A DNA stretch of 64,000 nucleotides from Thalassospira mesophila (GTDB lineage: Bacteria > Pseudomonadota > Alphaproteobacteria > Rhodospirillales > Thalassospiraceae), in assembly GCF_002115755.1 (NCBI RefSeq), contig NZ_JFKA01000001.1:62001-126000 (forward strand). The letters are read 5' to 3'. Positions 56,231 through 63,446 of the stretch are shown here, one piece after another. The first letter of the stretch is position 1, and every line of letters starts with the position of its first letter. Under the pieces are notes generated by a model, which was not told the origin of the DNA, searched no databases, and saw only the letters and a list, made by a program, of their open reading frames with translations. Position numbers and translations under genes: made by a program.

Positions 56231-57015
56231 GATACCCTCGCGGTCCGTTCATAATGCTTGTAATAGCGTTCGGTCACTTTTTCGGTCGGCAGCACGATGC
56301 AAATATCAGTTGTGTTAAACTGATGATCAACCACCGCCCCGTCGCCAACATAACCGCCCAGCCGCAAATAACCCTTGATCAGGGGCGGCAGGTCACGCAG
56401 GGCCTGACGGGCATCGACAGCCTCGATACTGGCGCGCGCCATGCTTTCATAGCGCTCGGCCACGGCCCGCGGGCGCATATCTTCCGGCGCAAGGTGGTTA
56501 TGATGCAAATAGGTCAAAACATCGCTAAACGCATCAGGGTCGGTGCCATGGAACGAGGCACATCCAAACATCAGCTTGATGTCATATTCAAAAACATAAG
56601 CCGCAATCCCCTGCCATAACAGTTGCAGGGTCGGCATGGTGCGATAACCTTCCTCGACACAGGAGCGGCCCAGCTCCATGATCTCGCCGGATTTGACCGT
56701 CGAAAGCATCGATTCGATCTGATATTCGTCCGCGCTGTAAAAGCCGCCATTCTGATTGGCAACCGACTGGCGCAACAAACGATAGGTTCCCACAACGCCG
56801 TCGGCCCCTTCGCCACGGCTGTGATCGATCACGAGAAGATGGTCGCAAAGCGGATCATAATGATCAAAATCACGTTTGGATTCCGCCATTTCAGCAGTCG
56901 GCTGTGCCCCGCGCTCTTCGTAAAAGACCTGGTAACGCAAGCGCTGGCTGGCCAGAATTTCCGCTTCGCTTTGCGCAAGGCGGACTTCCAATCGCTGCTG
57001 TCGAACGTCGCTCAT
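56227..57015 (-). CDS. olsB: Ornithine N-acyltransferase OlsB-like protein
   Basis: A 262-aa GNAT-fold N-acyltransferase of the OlsB/hemolysin family, expected to transfer a 3-hydroxyacyl group from ACP to ornithine. LAQSEAEILASQRLRYQVFYEERG, KRDFDHYDPLCDHLLVID and EIMELGRSCVEEGYRT are the family's conserved blocks. The ATG at 57015 is preceded by GGGAG. It pairs with the acyltransferase gene downstream, forming an ornithine-lipid biosynthesis unit that replaces phospholipid under phosphate stress in many alphaproteobacteria. Confidence 0.85.
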   Translation of the reverse strand: MSDVRQQRLEVRLAQSEAEILASQRLRYQVFYEERGAQPTAEMAESKRDFDHYDPLCDHLLVIDHSRGEGADGVVGTYRLLRQSVANQNGGFYSADEYQIESMLSTVKSGEIMELGRSCVEEGYRTMPTLQLLWQGIAAYVFEYDIKLMFGCASFHGTDPDAFSDVLTYLHHNHLAPEDMRPRAVAERYESMARASIEAVDARQALRDLPPLIKGYLRLGGYVGDGAVVDHQFNTTDICIVLPTEKVTERYYKHYERTARVS

Positions 57016-57108
57016 CGCAACTCCCTTTCGTTCAGTTACGTTAATCTTGCGCAAGATTAACAATAAGAGCGAGTGAAGGCTTTGTTAAGAACACGTAACA
57101 AAAATATG

Positions 57109-57146
57109 AAAAGCCATCCGCACGTTAACACGGATGGCTTTTTTTT
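57109..57146 (-). terminator. Terminator downstream of fur
   Basis: AAAAGCCATCCG (57109-57120) pairs with CGGATGGCTTTT (57131-57142) around a 10-base loop, with an A-rich tract and T-rich tract on both sides. It is 37 bp below the fur stop and could also terminate plus-strand RNA. Confidence 0.85.
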
Positions 57147-57178
57147 ACACCTATTGCGCGCAGACAGCTAGAAAACCG

Positions 57179-57601
57179 TCATTTCCCGTCTTTAACAGGA
57201 ACGCCATAAAGCTCCAGTCGATGACCGACCAGCTCGTAGCCAAGCTCGCGGGCGATCTCTTCTTGCAACTTTTCGATCTTTTCGTTCGAAAATTCAATCA
57301 CCCGCCCCGAACGCATATCGATCAAATGATCATGATGTTCTTCGGTCAGCTCTTCGTAACGCGCACGTCCGTCACCAAAATCGTGCTTCTCAAGAATATC
57401 TGCTTCTTCAAACAGACGCACGGTCCGGTAAACGGTGGCGATCGAAATCTTCGGGTCAATTTCAGTGGCCCGACGATACACCAGTTCAACATCCGGGTGA
57501 TCTTCAGACTCGGACAATACTCTGGCGATCACGCGGCGCTGCCCGGTCATTTTCAGGCCCGCGTCAATGCATTTTTGCTCGATGGTTGATTCTGCCAACA
57601 T
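57179..57601 (-). CDS. fur: Ferric uptake regulator Fur (alphaproteobacterial Fur/Mur type)
   Basis: A 140-aa Fur-family repressor. DAGLKMTGQRRVIARVLSESEDHPDVELVYRRATEIDPKISIATVYRTVRLFEEADI is the winged helix, and YEELTEEHHDHLIDMRSGRVIEF holds the metal site. The C-terminal CxxC pairs of many Fur proteins are missing, a common trait of alphaproteobacterial Fur/Mur. The ATG at 57601 is chosen; a longer in-frame extension upstream is implausible. It may respond to iron or manganese. It is a candidate repressor for the Fur-like boxes in the heme island. Confidence 0.9.
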   Translation of the reverse strand: MLAESTIEQKCIDAGLKMTGQRRVIARVLSESEDHPDVELVYRRATEIDPKISIATVYRTVRLFEEADILEKHDFGDGRARYEELTEEHHDHLIDMRSGRVIEFSNEKIEKLQEEIARELGYELVGHRLELYGVPVKDGK

Positions 57602-57786
57602 ACTCTTGTTCTCGTTTCCGGTTCCGCCTGTCCCCAAGGCCCGCAGGCTACATACGCTCTGAAGCCTCAATATCGAGAAATCCTTGCCTGGTCGCAAGGC
57701 CGATTTCACGAAATTAACCCGGGCACCTTGCCGTTTTAATTATATATGGTTACCTCGTCATCAGATGCACCGATTACGAGGATGGA

Positions 57787-58044
57787 ATGTCTAACAGCAG
57801 CCAAATTCTAACGCCCGATATCACAATAGATATCACAAACGATGTCTGTCCCATGACTTTCGTCAAAACGCGTCTGAAACTTGAAAAAATGACCCCGGGC
57901 CAAATTCTGGAAGTCATCCTCAAGGACGGCGAACCGCTTAAAAATGTTCCGCGTTCAGTAACCGAGATGGGCGACGTCGTTCTGGACCTGACAAAAATGG
58001 CAAATGACACCGGCACATACCGGCTGACAATCCGAAAAAACTAG
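57787..58044 (+). CDS. TusA-family sulfurtransferase-like protein
   Basis: An 85-aa TusA/SirA-fold protein. ITNDVCPMTFVKTRLKLEKMTPGQILEVILKDG follows the family pattern, but the CPxP signature is CPMT; the cysteine is kept and the second proline is lost. The cysteine could still carry sulfur in a relay. It is divergent from fur and in a single-gene unit ending at the hairpin terminator at 58124. Specific acceptors are unknown, so the tusA name is not assigned. Confidence 0.82.
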   Translation: MSNSSQILTPDITIDITNDVCPMTFVKTRLKLEKMTPGQILEVILKDGEPLKNVPRSVTEMGDVVLDLTKMANDTGTYRLTIRKN

Positions 58045-58123
58045 CCGGTCGGGCGTTCTTCACAGGCAAAGGCCGCCAAACCATGGTTCATGCCGGGAAT
58101 ATTATAACAATTTAAAGATCAAG

Positions 58124-58150
58124 ACCACACCCATTATGTGGTTTATTTTA
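58124..58150 (+). terminator. Terminator downstream of the TusA-like gene
   Basis: ACCACA (58124-58129) pairs with TGTGGT (58137-58142), followed by TTTATTTTA. It is about 80 bp after the gene stop. Confidence 0.65.
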
Positions 58151-58212
58151 CGCCTTATTTCAATGACTTATCAATATTATTGGAAAAATTAAAAACATAC
58201 CTTCACCGCACA

Positions 58213-58719
58213 TCAAACCCGCTCCATCACCAGCGCATCCATCGCGGGCCCGCCATTGCGCCGGTAATATCCGCGCCGTCGGCCAATTTCAGCAAATCCC
58301 GATTTGCGATACAGGGCAATTGCAGCTTCATTGTCGCAGGCCACTTCCAACAGCAAGCGCTCTACACCTTGCTTTTGCAGATGTGAAAACACGTTTTCCA
58401 TCAAAATATTGCCAACCCCGCGCCGCCGGGCCGCTGGCCCGACAACAATCGTGTTAATTTCCGCTTCACCCACAACGGTTTGAACCAGCACAAACCCCAG
58501 CGGAATATCATCCACGGTCGCAGTGCCATCCCCATCCCTATCGTCATGCCCGCTGCCCGGCACAAACGCCAGCAAGCCAAAAGCACCCGGTACATTTAGC
58601 AAATCGCAAATGGCATTTTCATCCCAGCAATCGTCAAACCCGGTTTGATGCAAAGCCGCCGCCACCGGCGCAAAGGCCGGGGTCAAGGCAATCACTTCGA
58701 TGCGGGCGGTTTCATCCAT
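58213..58719 (-). CDS. rimI: Ribosomal-protein-alanine N-acetyltransferase RimI-like GNAT
   Basis: A 168-aa GNAT acetyltransferase. INTIVVGPAARRRGVGNILMENVFSHLQKQGVERLLLEVACDNEAAIALYRKSGFAEIGRRRGYYRRNGGPAMDALVM contains the acetyl-CoA loop RRRGVG and the RimI-type LEV...N..A..LY...GF motif. The ATG at 58719 is used: GAGG lies 8 bases upstream, and the nearer ATG at 58725 is too close to it. It lies directly below tsaB in the same direction, the common tsaB-rimI pair. Confidence 0.9.
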   Translation of the reverse strand: MDETARIEVIALTPAFAPVAAALHQTGFDDCWDENAICDLLNVPGAFGLLAFVPGSGHDDRDGDGTATVDDIPLGFVLVQTVVGEAEINTIVVGPAARRRGVGNILMENVFSHLQKQGVERLLLEVACDNEAAIALYRKSGFAEIGRRRGYYRRNGGPAMDALVMERV

Positions 58720-58865
58720 TGCCATCACCTCTTTATCCCTTGCCCGGTCACATCCATTGCACGATACCCGCCTTCACCATCATCTCGCATCGCTCTGCTT
58801 CGCGGTCTCTGTCCGCGCAAAAACGCCATCGGGTCGAGTACCTACAACGTTTTGCGCGACCCGGC

Positions 58866-59681
58866 CTATGTGCCGTCCGGGTCCATACGCTGCAATTTTG
58901 CCTGTTTTTCAGCCGCCAGCTCATCCATGCGTTTGGCATCGGGCGCGCGCAAATAAAGCGGCACCGGGGGCAGGTTTTCGCCTTTTTTCCAGCGCTGGGC
59001 GGCAATCAGGGCAACATTGCCCGCACGCGGCAAACCCGGTGCCGTTCCGGCAAAAAAGTCACCCCCGCCATTGGCGGCGGCGGTTAATAAACGCGCAGTG
59101 GCATCGCCCACTAAAATGGTTGGTCCGGGCGGGGCCAGCATCAGGGCCTGGCGCGGCCCCAGACATTCGGGCGGGCTGATCGGGTTTTTGCGGGCATCAA
59201 AAGCCTGGGCAAAAATTTCGTTTCGCTTGCTATCAAGGGCAACCAGAATATTACGGCCCTGATGGTCGCGTTCGCTCACACCATAGGCCACCGCTTCAAG
59301 CGAGCTAACACCCAACACCGGAATTTTTCGCGCCAGTCCCAAACCGCGTGCGGTCGACAGGCCAATGCGCATGCCGGTAAAGGCCCCCGGCCCAACGGTA
59401 ACAGCAATGCCGTCAATATCGGCAAAATCAAGCGCGGCCTCTTGCAGGCTTTTCATAATGAACGGCAAAAGATGCTCGGCCTGTCCGCGCTCCATATTTT
59501 CAAACAGCTCGCCTTTAACCTCGCCATTAACCAGAACGGCCGTGGACAGCGAGGTTGATGCCGTATCAATCGCCAGCAGGGTCGGGCCAACAGGTTTTTG
59601 GGCACCATCGCCGTCCGCCGGCATTTGCGCCGCGTTGCGATCTGCGCTATGCGATGATTTAACCATCTGCCCGGTCAGCAT
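58866..59681 (-). CDS. tsaB: tRNA threonylcarbamoyladenosine biosynthesis protein TsaB
   Basis: A 271-aa ASKHA-fold protein required with TsaD and TsaE for t6A in tRNA. LLAIDTASTSLSTAVLVNGEV, IAVTVGPGAFTGMRIGLSTARGLGLARKIPVLGVSSLEA and the DSKRNEIFAQAFD segment are diagnostic. The start at ATG 59681 is my choice; ATG at 59666 is possible, and the first 25 residues look like an unconserved extension. It is divergent from the VanX-type gene (46-bp gap). A 146-bp gap below it precedes rimI. Confidence 0.92.
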   Translation of the reverse strand: MLTGQMVKSSHSADRNAAQMPADGDGAQKPVGPTLLAIDTASTSLSTAVLVNGEVKGELFENMERGQAEHLLPFIMKSLQEAALDFADIDGIAVTVGPGAFTGMRIGLSTARGLGLARKIPVLGVSSLEAVAYGVSERDHQGRNILVALDSKRNEIFAQAFDARKNPISPPECLGPRQALMLAPPGPTILVGDATARLLTAAANGGGDFFAGTAPGLPRAGNVALIAAQRWKKGENLPPVPLYLRAPDAKRMDELAAEKQAKLQRMDPDGT

Positions 59682-59727
59682 CTTTTTGATGTAGTCGGTA
59701 AACGTCAAGAACAGGGAGCCTCCGCCA

Positions 59728-60285
59728 ATGGCGCTGGTCGAAATTACGCCGCAAGAATATGATGTCGAAATCGACATTGTTTATGCCACCGATCGCAATT
59801 TTACCGGGGCACCGATTTATACGCGGCCAGCATGTTATCTGCATCAGGATGCGGCGGCTTGCCTTAAAAAGGCAAGCCTGATCGCCAGACGGCAGGGTGT
59901 TAAATTTCGCCTGCTTGATGCGTTCCGCCCGCAAGAAGCCCAGCGCGCTTTGTGGAACCACACCCCGAATGCCGATTTTGTCGCCAATCCCGATTTCGGA
60001 TCACCGCATGGCCGCGGTGTCGCCATTGATCTAACGCTGTTAGACGAAAACGGCAAGGAACTGGATATGGGAACCGGCTTTGATGAAATGGATATTAAAT
60101 CCTGTCACGGGGCAGACGGCCTTTCACATGGCGCCGAAGCCAACCGCCTTTTGCTGCTGGGCATCATGGTCAGCGCCGGGTTCGAGTTTTACGATCACGA
60201 ATGGTGGCATTACCAATTACCCAATGCCCGCAGCCGTTACCCGCTTTTTTCCGACAGTTCCCTTCGCAGTCCCATGATGGGTTAA
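59728..60285 (+). CDS. ddpX: D-alanyl-D-alanine dipeptidase (VanX/DdpX-like)
   Basis: A 185-aa zinc dipeptidase. LLDAFRPQEAQRALW, GSPHGRGVAIDLTLLDENG (S-x-H-x6-D-type zinc motif) and the EFYDHEWWHYQL motif are those of VanX. It would hydrolyse D-Ala-D-Ala, probably for recycling; there are no neighbouring vanHA genes, so vancomycin resistance is unlikely. There is no signal peptide, so the enzyme is cytoplasmic. It is divergent from tsaB with a 46-bp gap. Confidence 0.9.
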   Translation: MALVEITPQEYDVEIDIVYATDRNFTGAPIYTRPACYLHQDAAACLKKASLIARRQGVKFRLLDAFRPQEAQRALWNHTPNADFVANPDFGSPHGRGVAIDLTLLDENGKELDMGTGFDEMDIKSCHGADGLSHGAEANRLLLLGIMVSAGFEFYDHEWWHYQLPNARSRYPLFSDSSLRSPMMG

Positions 60286-60316
60286 TGCACCAGCCTGAAA
60301 TACCATCGTCGCCATA

Positions 60317-60913
60317 TTATGGCTGACCCAGCCGCAAGCCACTGGCAAGGGCGCAGAACGCCTCTCGCGCCTTTGGTAACACATCTGCCGGGCTGTCGCT
60401 GGCAGCGATCCACAAGGCCGCATTTAACGCAGCCCCGCTTAACAGGCGGGCGGCGGCATCGGCATCGACCGGTTTTAAAACACCCTGATCAATCAATTGT
60501 GCCACCCGGTTGCGGGTTTCGATCAAACACTGGTTCTGGCTGGGCCATTGTGACGGGTCCCCCAGTACAGCCGGGCCGTCCAGCAGCACAATGCGCTGCA
60601 CTTCCGGGTCCAGCGCCATTTCAATATAAGCAACGCCTTCGGCCAGCAGCCCGTCCCACGGGTCGGTTTTCTGGGCGCCGGTTTTTTGCGCCCGTGTCGC
60701 CATTTCACCATCAATCTGGTTAACCACGGCGGCCAGCAAACCGCGTTTGTCGCCAAAATTATGGTAAAGCGCGCCCCGCGTCAGGCCAGCTTGCGCCGTC
60801 AAATCATCCATCGATGCGCCCGCAAAGCCCTTTTCGGCAAAGGATTTTCGGGCCGCCGCAATCAACCGGGCGCGGTTTTCCGCCATCATTTCTGTTCGTT
60901 TTTTGGCGACCAT
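60317..60913 (-). CDS. TetR-family transcriptional regulator
   Basis: A 198-aa repressor. The N-terminal HTH is NRARLIAAARKSFAEKGFAGASMDDLTAQAGLTRGALYHNFGDKRGLLAAVV. The C-terminal ligand-binding part is AefR-like (TetR_C). The ATG at 60913 is preceded by GGAGG, which decides the start over an upstream possibility. Three dyad sites (60931-60992) separate it from the divergent RidA gene, so it probably represses both itself and ridA. The ligand is unknown. Confidence 0.88.
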   Translation of the reverse strand: MVAKKRTEMMAENRARLIAAARKSFAEKGFAGASMDDLTAQAGLTRGALYHNFGDKRGLLAAVVNQIDGEMATRAQKTGAQKTDPWDGLLAEGVAYIEMALDPEVQRIVLLDGPAVLGDPSQWPSQNQCLIETRNRVAQLIDQGVLKPVDADAAARLLSGAALNAALWIAASDSPADVLPKAREAFCALASGLRLGQP

Positions 60914-60930
60914 GCCACGCCTCCACTCAT

Positions 60931-60992
60931 ATACGTAACGTATATTAATTGACATACGCTTCGTATCTATATATTTCACATACCTACCGTAT
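60931..60992. promoter_or_regulatory. Triple TetR-type operator array between tetR and ridA
   Basis: Three 13-bp sites follow the pattern ATACG-NNN-CGTAT: ATACGTAACGTAT (60931-60943), ATACGCTTCGTAT (60954-60966) and the imperfect ATACCTACCGTAT (60980-60992). Centre-to-centre distances are 23 and 26 bp. The first site lies 17 bp before the tetR ATG. Confidence 0.8.
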
Positions 60993-61064
60993 ATGAAATT
61001 CAGGCCGTCGCGGGGTGCTTAACCGCCACCCGTGCCTGTACCAAACCCCAAAGGACTTATCATT

Positions 61065-61469
61065 ATGACGCAGCGTGAAGCAATTTTTCCCGACAATCAA
61101 AATCGCCATGCCCTTTATGACGCGCATGGTTATTCGGCGGCCATTCGGTCGGGCGACCTTTTATTTGTTTCAGGCCAGGTTGGCAGCCGCGAAGACGGCA
61201 CGCCCGAACCCGATTTCAAGGCCCAGGTCGAACGGGCCTTTGACAACCTGAAAGCCACCCTGAATGCCGCCGGTGCCAGCTTTGATGACCTGATTGACGT
61301 CACCACCTTTCATACCGACCCGCAAACCCAGTTTGACACCATTATGGACGTCAAAAACAAGATATTCCCCCAGCCTCCCTATCCCAACTGGACAGCCGTG
61401 GGGGTAACCTGGCTGGCCGGGTTTGATTTTGAAATCAAGGTCATTGCCCGCATTCCTGTGCAGGCCTGA
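61065..61469 (+). CDS. RidA-family protein (reactive intermediate deaminase)
   Basis: A 134-aa YjgF/RidA-family protein. SAAIRSGDLLFVSGQVGSREDGTPEPDFKAQVERAFDNLKATLNAAGASFDDLIDVTTFHTD is the conserved fold, and the C-terminal PNWTAVGVTWLAGFDFEIKVIARI completes it. The usual catalytic arginine of RidA (R105 type) is not in its normal place, since the corresponding TAVGV region lacks it; the protein may belong to another RidA subfamily. AAGGAC precedes the ATG at 61065. The divergent TetR with its three operators probably controls it. Confidence 0.82.
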   Translation: MTQREAIFPDNQNRHALYDAHGYSAAIRSGDLLFVSGQVGSREDGTPEPDFKAQVERAFDNLKATLNAAGASFDDLIDVTTFHTDPQTQFDTIMDVKNKIFPQPPYPNWTAVGVTWLAGFDFEIKVIARIPVQA

Positions 61470-61568
61470 ACACCACAATTGGCCGGGACACGCCAGGTCA
61501 CATGGCATATCCCGGTCACCCGCGACGGCGCAACGACTCCATGACTCCATAGGGTATCGACGATGTAA

Positions 61569-62090
61569 CTAATCGTCTTCCTTGACCGCTTCAGGATCGC
61601 CGCCAAACAAGCGCACCAAAAACAGTTCGACCGGTTTTAAAACAACCAGCACAAAAAAGGTCAGGACACTGGCCACCAGCACGATTTGCCAGGCCGCCAG
61701 CGCGCAGGCGATGCCAAGGGCCGCTGTAATCCATACTGTGGCCGCTGTTGTCAGGCCGGTAACCGTTTTATCCTTTGGCTGACGCATGATCACACCGGCA
61801 CCAATAAAACCGATGCCGGTTAAAACGCCTTGCAAAATCCCCTGCACCACCCGCGAAAGGGCGTCGGGATTGTCGATCAGCCCCTCGAAATGAACCGCAA
61901 CCACCGATACCACCGCCGCGCCAAGCGACACCAGGGCCAGCGTTCGCATCCCGGTGGGTTTGTCGTTAATGTCACGGTTCAGCCCGATCATCATGCCAAT
62001 CACCGTCGCGGCAAGCAGCCGCAAAATCACGTCGATCAGTTCAATGTCAAAATACTGGCTGGCCGTGGCAAAATAGGGCAACTCGAACAT
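61569..62090 (-). CDS. MgtC/SapB-family membrane protein
   Basis: A 173-aa protein with the MgtC/SapB-type membrane core: VILRLLAATVIGMMIGLNRDINDKPTGMRTLALVSLGAAVVSVV, IGFIGAGVIMRQPKDKTVTGLTTAATVWITAALGIACALAAW and one more helix. MgtC proteins help survival under magnesium limitation or inhibit F-ATPase in some hosts; others have unknown roles. The ATG at 62090 is used because GGAAA precedes it. The C-terminal domain of classical MgtC is largely absent. Confidence 0.85.
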   Translation of the reverse strand: MFELPYFATASQYFDIELIDVILRLLAATVIGMMIGLNRDINDKPTGMRTLALVSLGAAVVSVVAVHFEGLIDNPDALSRVVQGILQGVLTGIGFIGAGVIMRQPKDKTVTGLTTAATVWITAALGIACALAAWQIVLVASVLTFFVLVVLKPVELFLVRLFGGDPEAVKEDD

Positions 62091-62444
62091 GCTGAAATTT
62101 TCCGCAATTATTGGGTTACGCCCTGTAACGCCCCATGTTGCCGGTATGTTCCGTGCTGGTCCAAATGACACCCCATCGTCTTTATCCGAAAATTTTGCAA
62201 AACCGGCATAAAACCCGACTTAAATGCCCAAAAATCACCCGAAAACAGCATCAAAATCAAACCGGCCGCTTAGGGCGAACAACACATTGGTTAGCCAATT
62301 GTCGAAGACAGAACAAAACCGGACCATTTTGTCGATCAGATCAGGCGTTCCCGAATTTGCACAACCCCGGTTGGCCCCGGCAGAAACCGAAAGTGAAAGC
62401 GCTTTCACTTTCGGCCCAACGATGCCGTTCCCGCGCATCAGAAA
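62091..62444. other. Intergenic region between mgtC and lysR with a 28-bp palindrome
   Basis: These 354 bp contain no credible gene. The notable element is the perfect 28-bp palindrome at 62387-62414. The mgtC promoter must lie near 62100-62200. Confidence 0.6.
62387..62414. repeat. Perfect 28-bp palindrome (operator-like or terminator-like)
   Basis: CCGAAAGTGAAAGC (62387-62400) is the exact reverse complement of GCTTTCACTTTCGG (62401-62414). Its centre TGAAAGCGCTTTCA resembles LacI/GalR-family operators. It lies 30 bp below the lysR stop; a following TTTC on the minus strand is too short for a strong terminator. Confidence 0.75.
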
Positions 62445-63368
62445 TTACCCGATAACGGCTTTCGAGCTTGCTTCTGTCGCCTGTGCTTCTGCTGCCAGCC
62501 AATGTGCAAAACGGGTAATCCGGCGATCCTTTTTCGGATCATCCAAACTCAGCATCACATAATCCACCCCGGTTGGGGCCATGCCCATGGGTGCGCACAG
62601 GCGCCCGGCGGCAAGGTCATCAATCACCAGTGGCAAGGACCCAATGGCGGTACCCAGCCGGTTCACCGCCGCTTGCAAGGCAAAAAAGAAATGATCAAAA
62701 TATTGCTCGCTGGCCGGGCGGCCCTTAAAGCCGCTGGCTTTTTTCCAGATATCCCACGCGTCAGACCGGGTGCGGCTGTGTAACCAGCGGGCATTGCTTA
62801 AATCGCAGGCCAATATGTTTTGCCAACAATCGGGGTCGCACACCGGCCCGGCCATTTCCGCCCACAGCAGGGTGACATAATAATCATCGGGCAGGCCAAA
62901 ATCACGGCGGCGGATGGCAATGTCATAACCCGATGCCAGCAAATCAACCGGGCCGCCCGCCATATGCATTTCCACATTCAAATCGGGGTTTTGTTCGCGA
63001 AAACTCCCCAAACGCGGCATTAACCAGCGCATCGCCAAACTGGGTTCGCACGACACCGACAAAATCGGCGACTGTGCATCATGGCGATGAATATCCTCGA
63101 CCGCGCGGTCAAGATCCTGCAGCACCGTTTCTGCCGTGCGCAGCAACCTTTCGCCCGCGCGCGTTAAATAAACCCGCCGGTTTCGTCGCACAAACAAATC
63201 CACGCCCAGGCGTTCTTCAATCTGGGCAACAGCGCGGCTAATCGCGCCGTGGGTCAGGTTCAATTCCTCGGCCGCGCGTGAAAAACTTTGATGGCGGGCG
63301 GCGGCCTCAAACGCGGGCAGGGATGCAAGGGGTAAAAACCCGCGCTTTATGTGAATATTATTCACCAT
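62445..63368 (-). CDS. LysR-family transcriptional regulator (GcvA-like)
   Basis: A 307-aa regulator. The HTH is LASLPAFEAAARHQSFSRAAEELNLTHGAISRAVAQIEERLGVDLFVRRNRRVYLT, which is GcvA-like. The C-terminal effector domain has SYCEPSLAMRWLMPRLGSFREQNPDLNVEM-type motifs. It is divergent from a LysE-family exporter gene, a common pair in which the regulator controls the exporter. The ATG at 63368 is chosen because AGGAT precedes it. An inverted repeat lies between the two genes. Confidence 0.88.
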   Translation of the reverse strand: MVNNIHIKRGFLPLASLPAFEAAARHQSFSRAAEELNLTHGAISRAVAQIEERLGVDLFVRRNRRVYLTRAGERLLRTAETVLQDLDRAVEDIHRHDAQSPILSVSCEPSLAMRWLMPRLGSFREQNPDLNVEMHMAGGPVDLLASGYDIAIRRRDFGLPDDYYVTLLWAEMAGPVCDPDCWQNILACDLSNARWLHSRTRSDAWDIWKKASGFKGRPASEQYFDHFFFALQAAVNRLGTAIGSLPLVIDDLAAGRLCAPMGMAPTGVDYVMLSLDDPKKDRRITRFAHWLAAEAQATEASSKAVIG

Positions 63369-63395
63369 AAATCCTATTTTATTTCGATTTCCCAA

Positions 63396-63426
63396 GAGAA
63401 AATTTAAACTGATAATCGATTTTCTC
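63396..63426. promoter_or_regulatory. Inverted repeat between lysR and the LysE-family gene (putative operator)
   Basis: GAGAAAAT (63396-63403) and ATTTTCTC (63419-63426) are perfect 8-bp inverted repeats with a 15-base spacer, in the 78-bp divergent gap. This position suits a LysR-type operator for both genes. Confidence 0.65.
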
Positions 63427-63446
63427 ACAGATTAAGGAAAATCAAA

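Noticed and set aside
62224..62562. 112-residue plus-strand open frame overlapping the lysR 3' end
   Set aside because: It runs through the 28-bp palindrome and into lysR on the other strand, has no family match and lacks a ribosome site.
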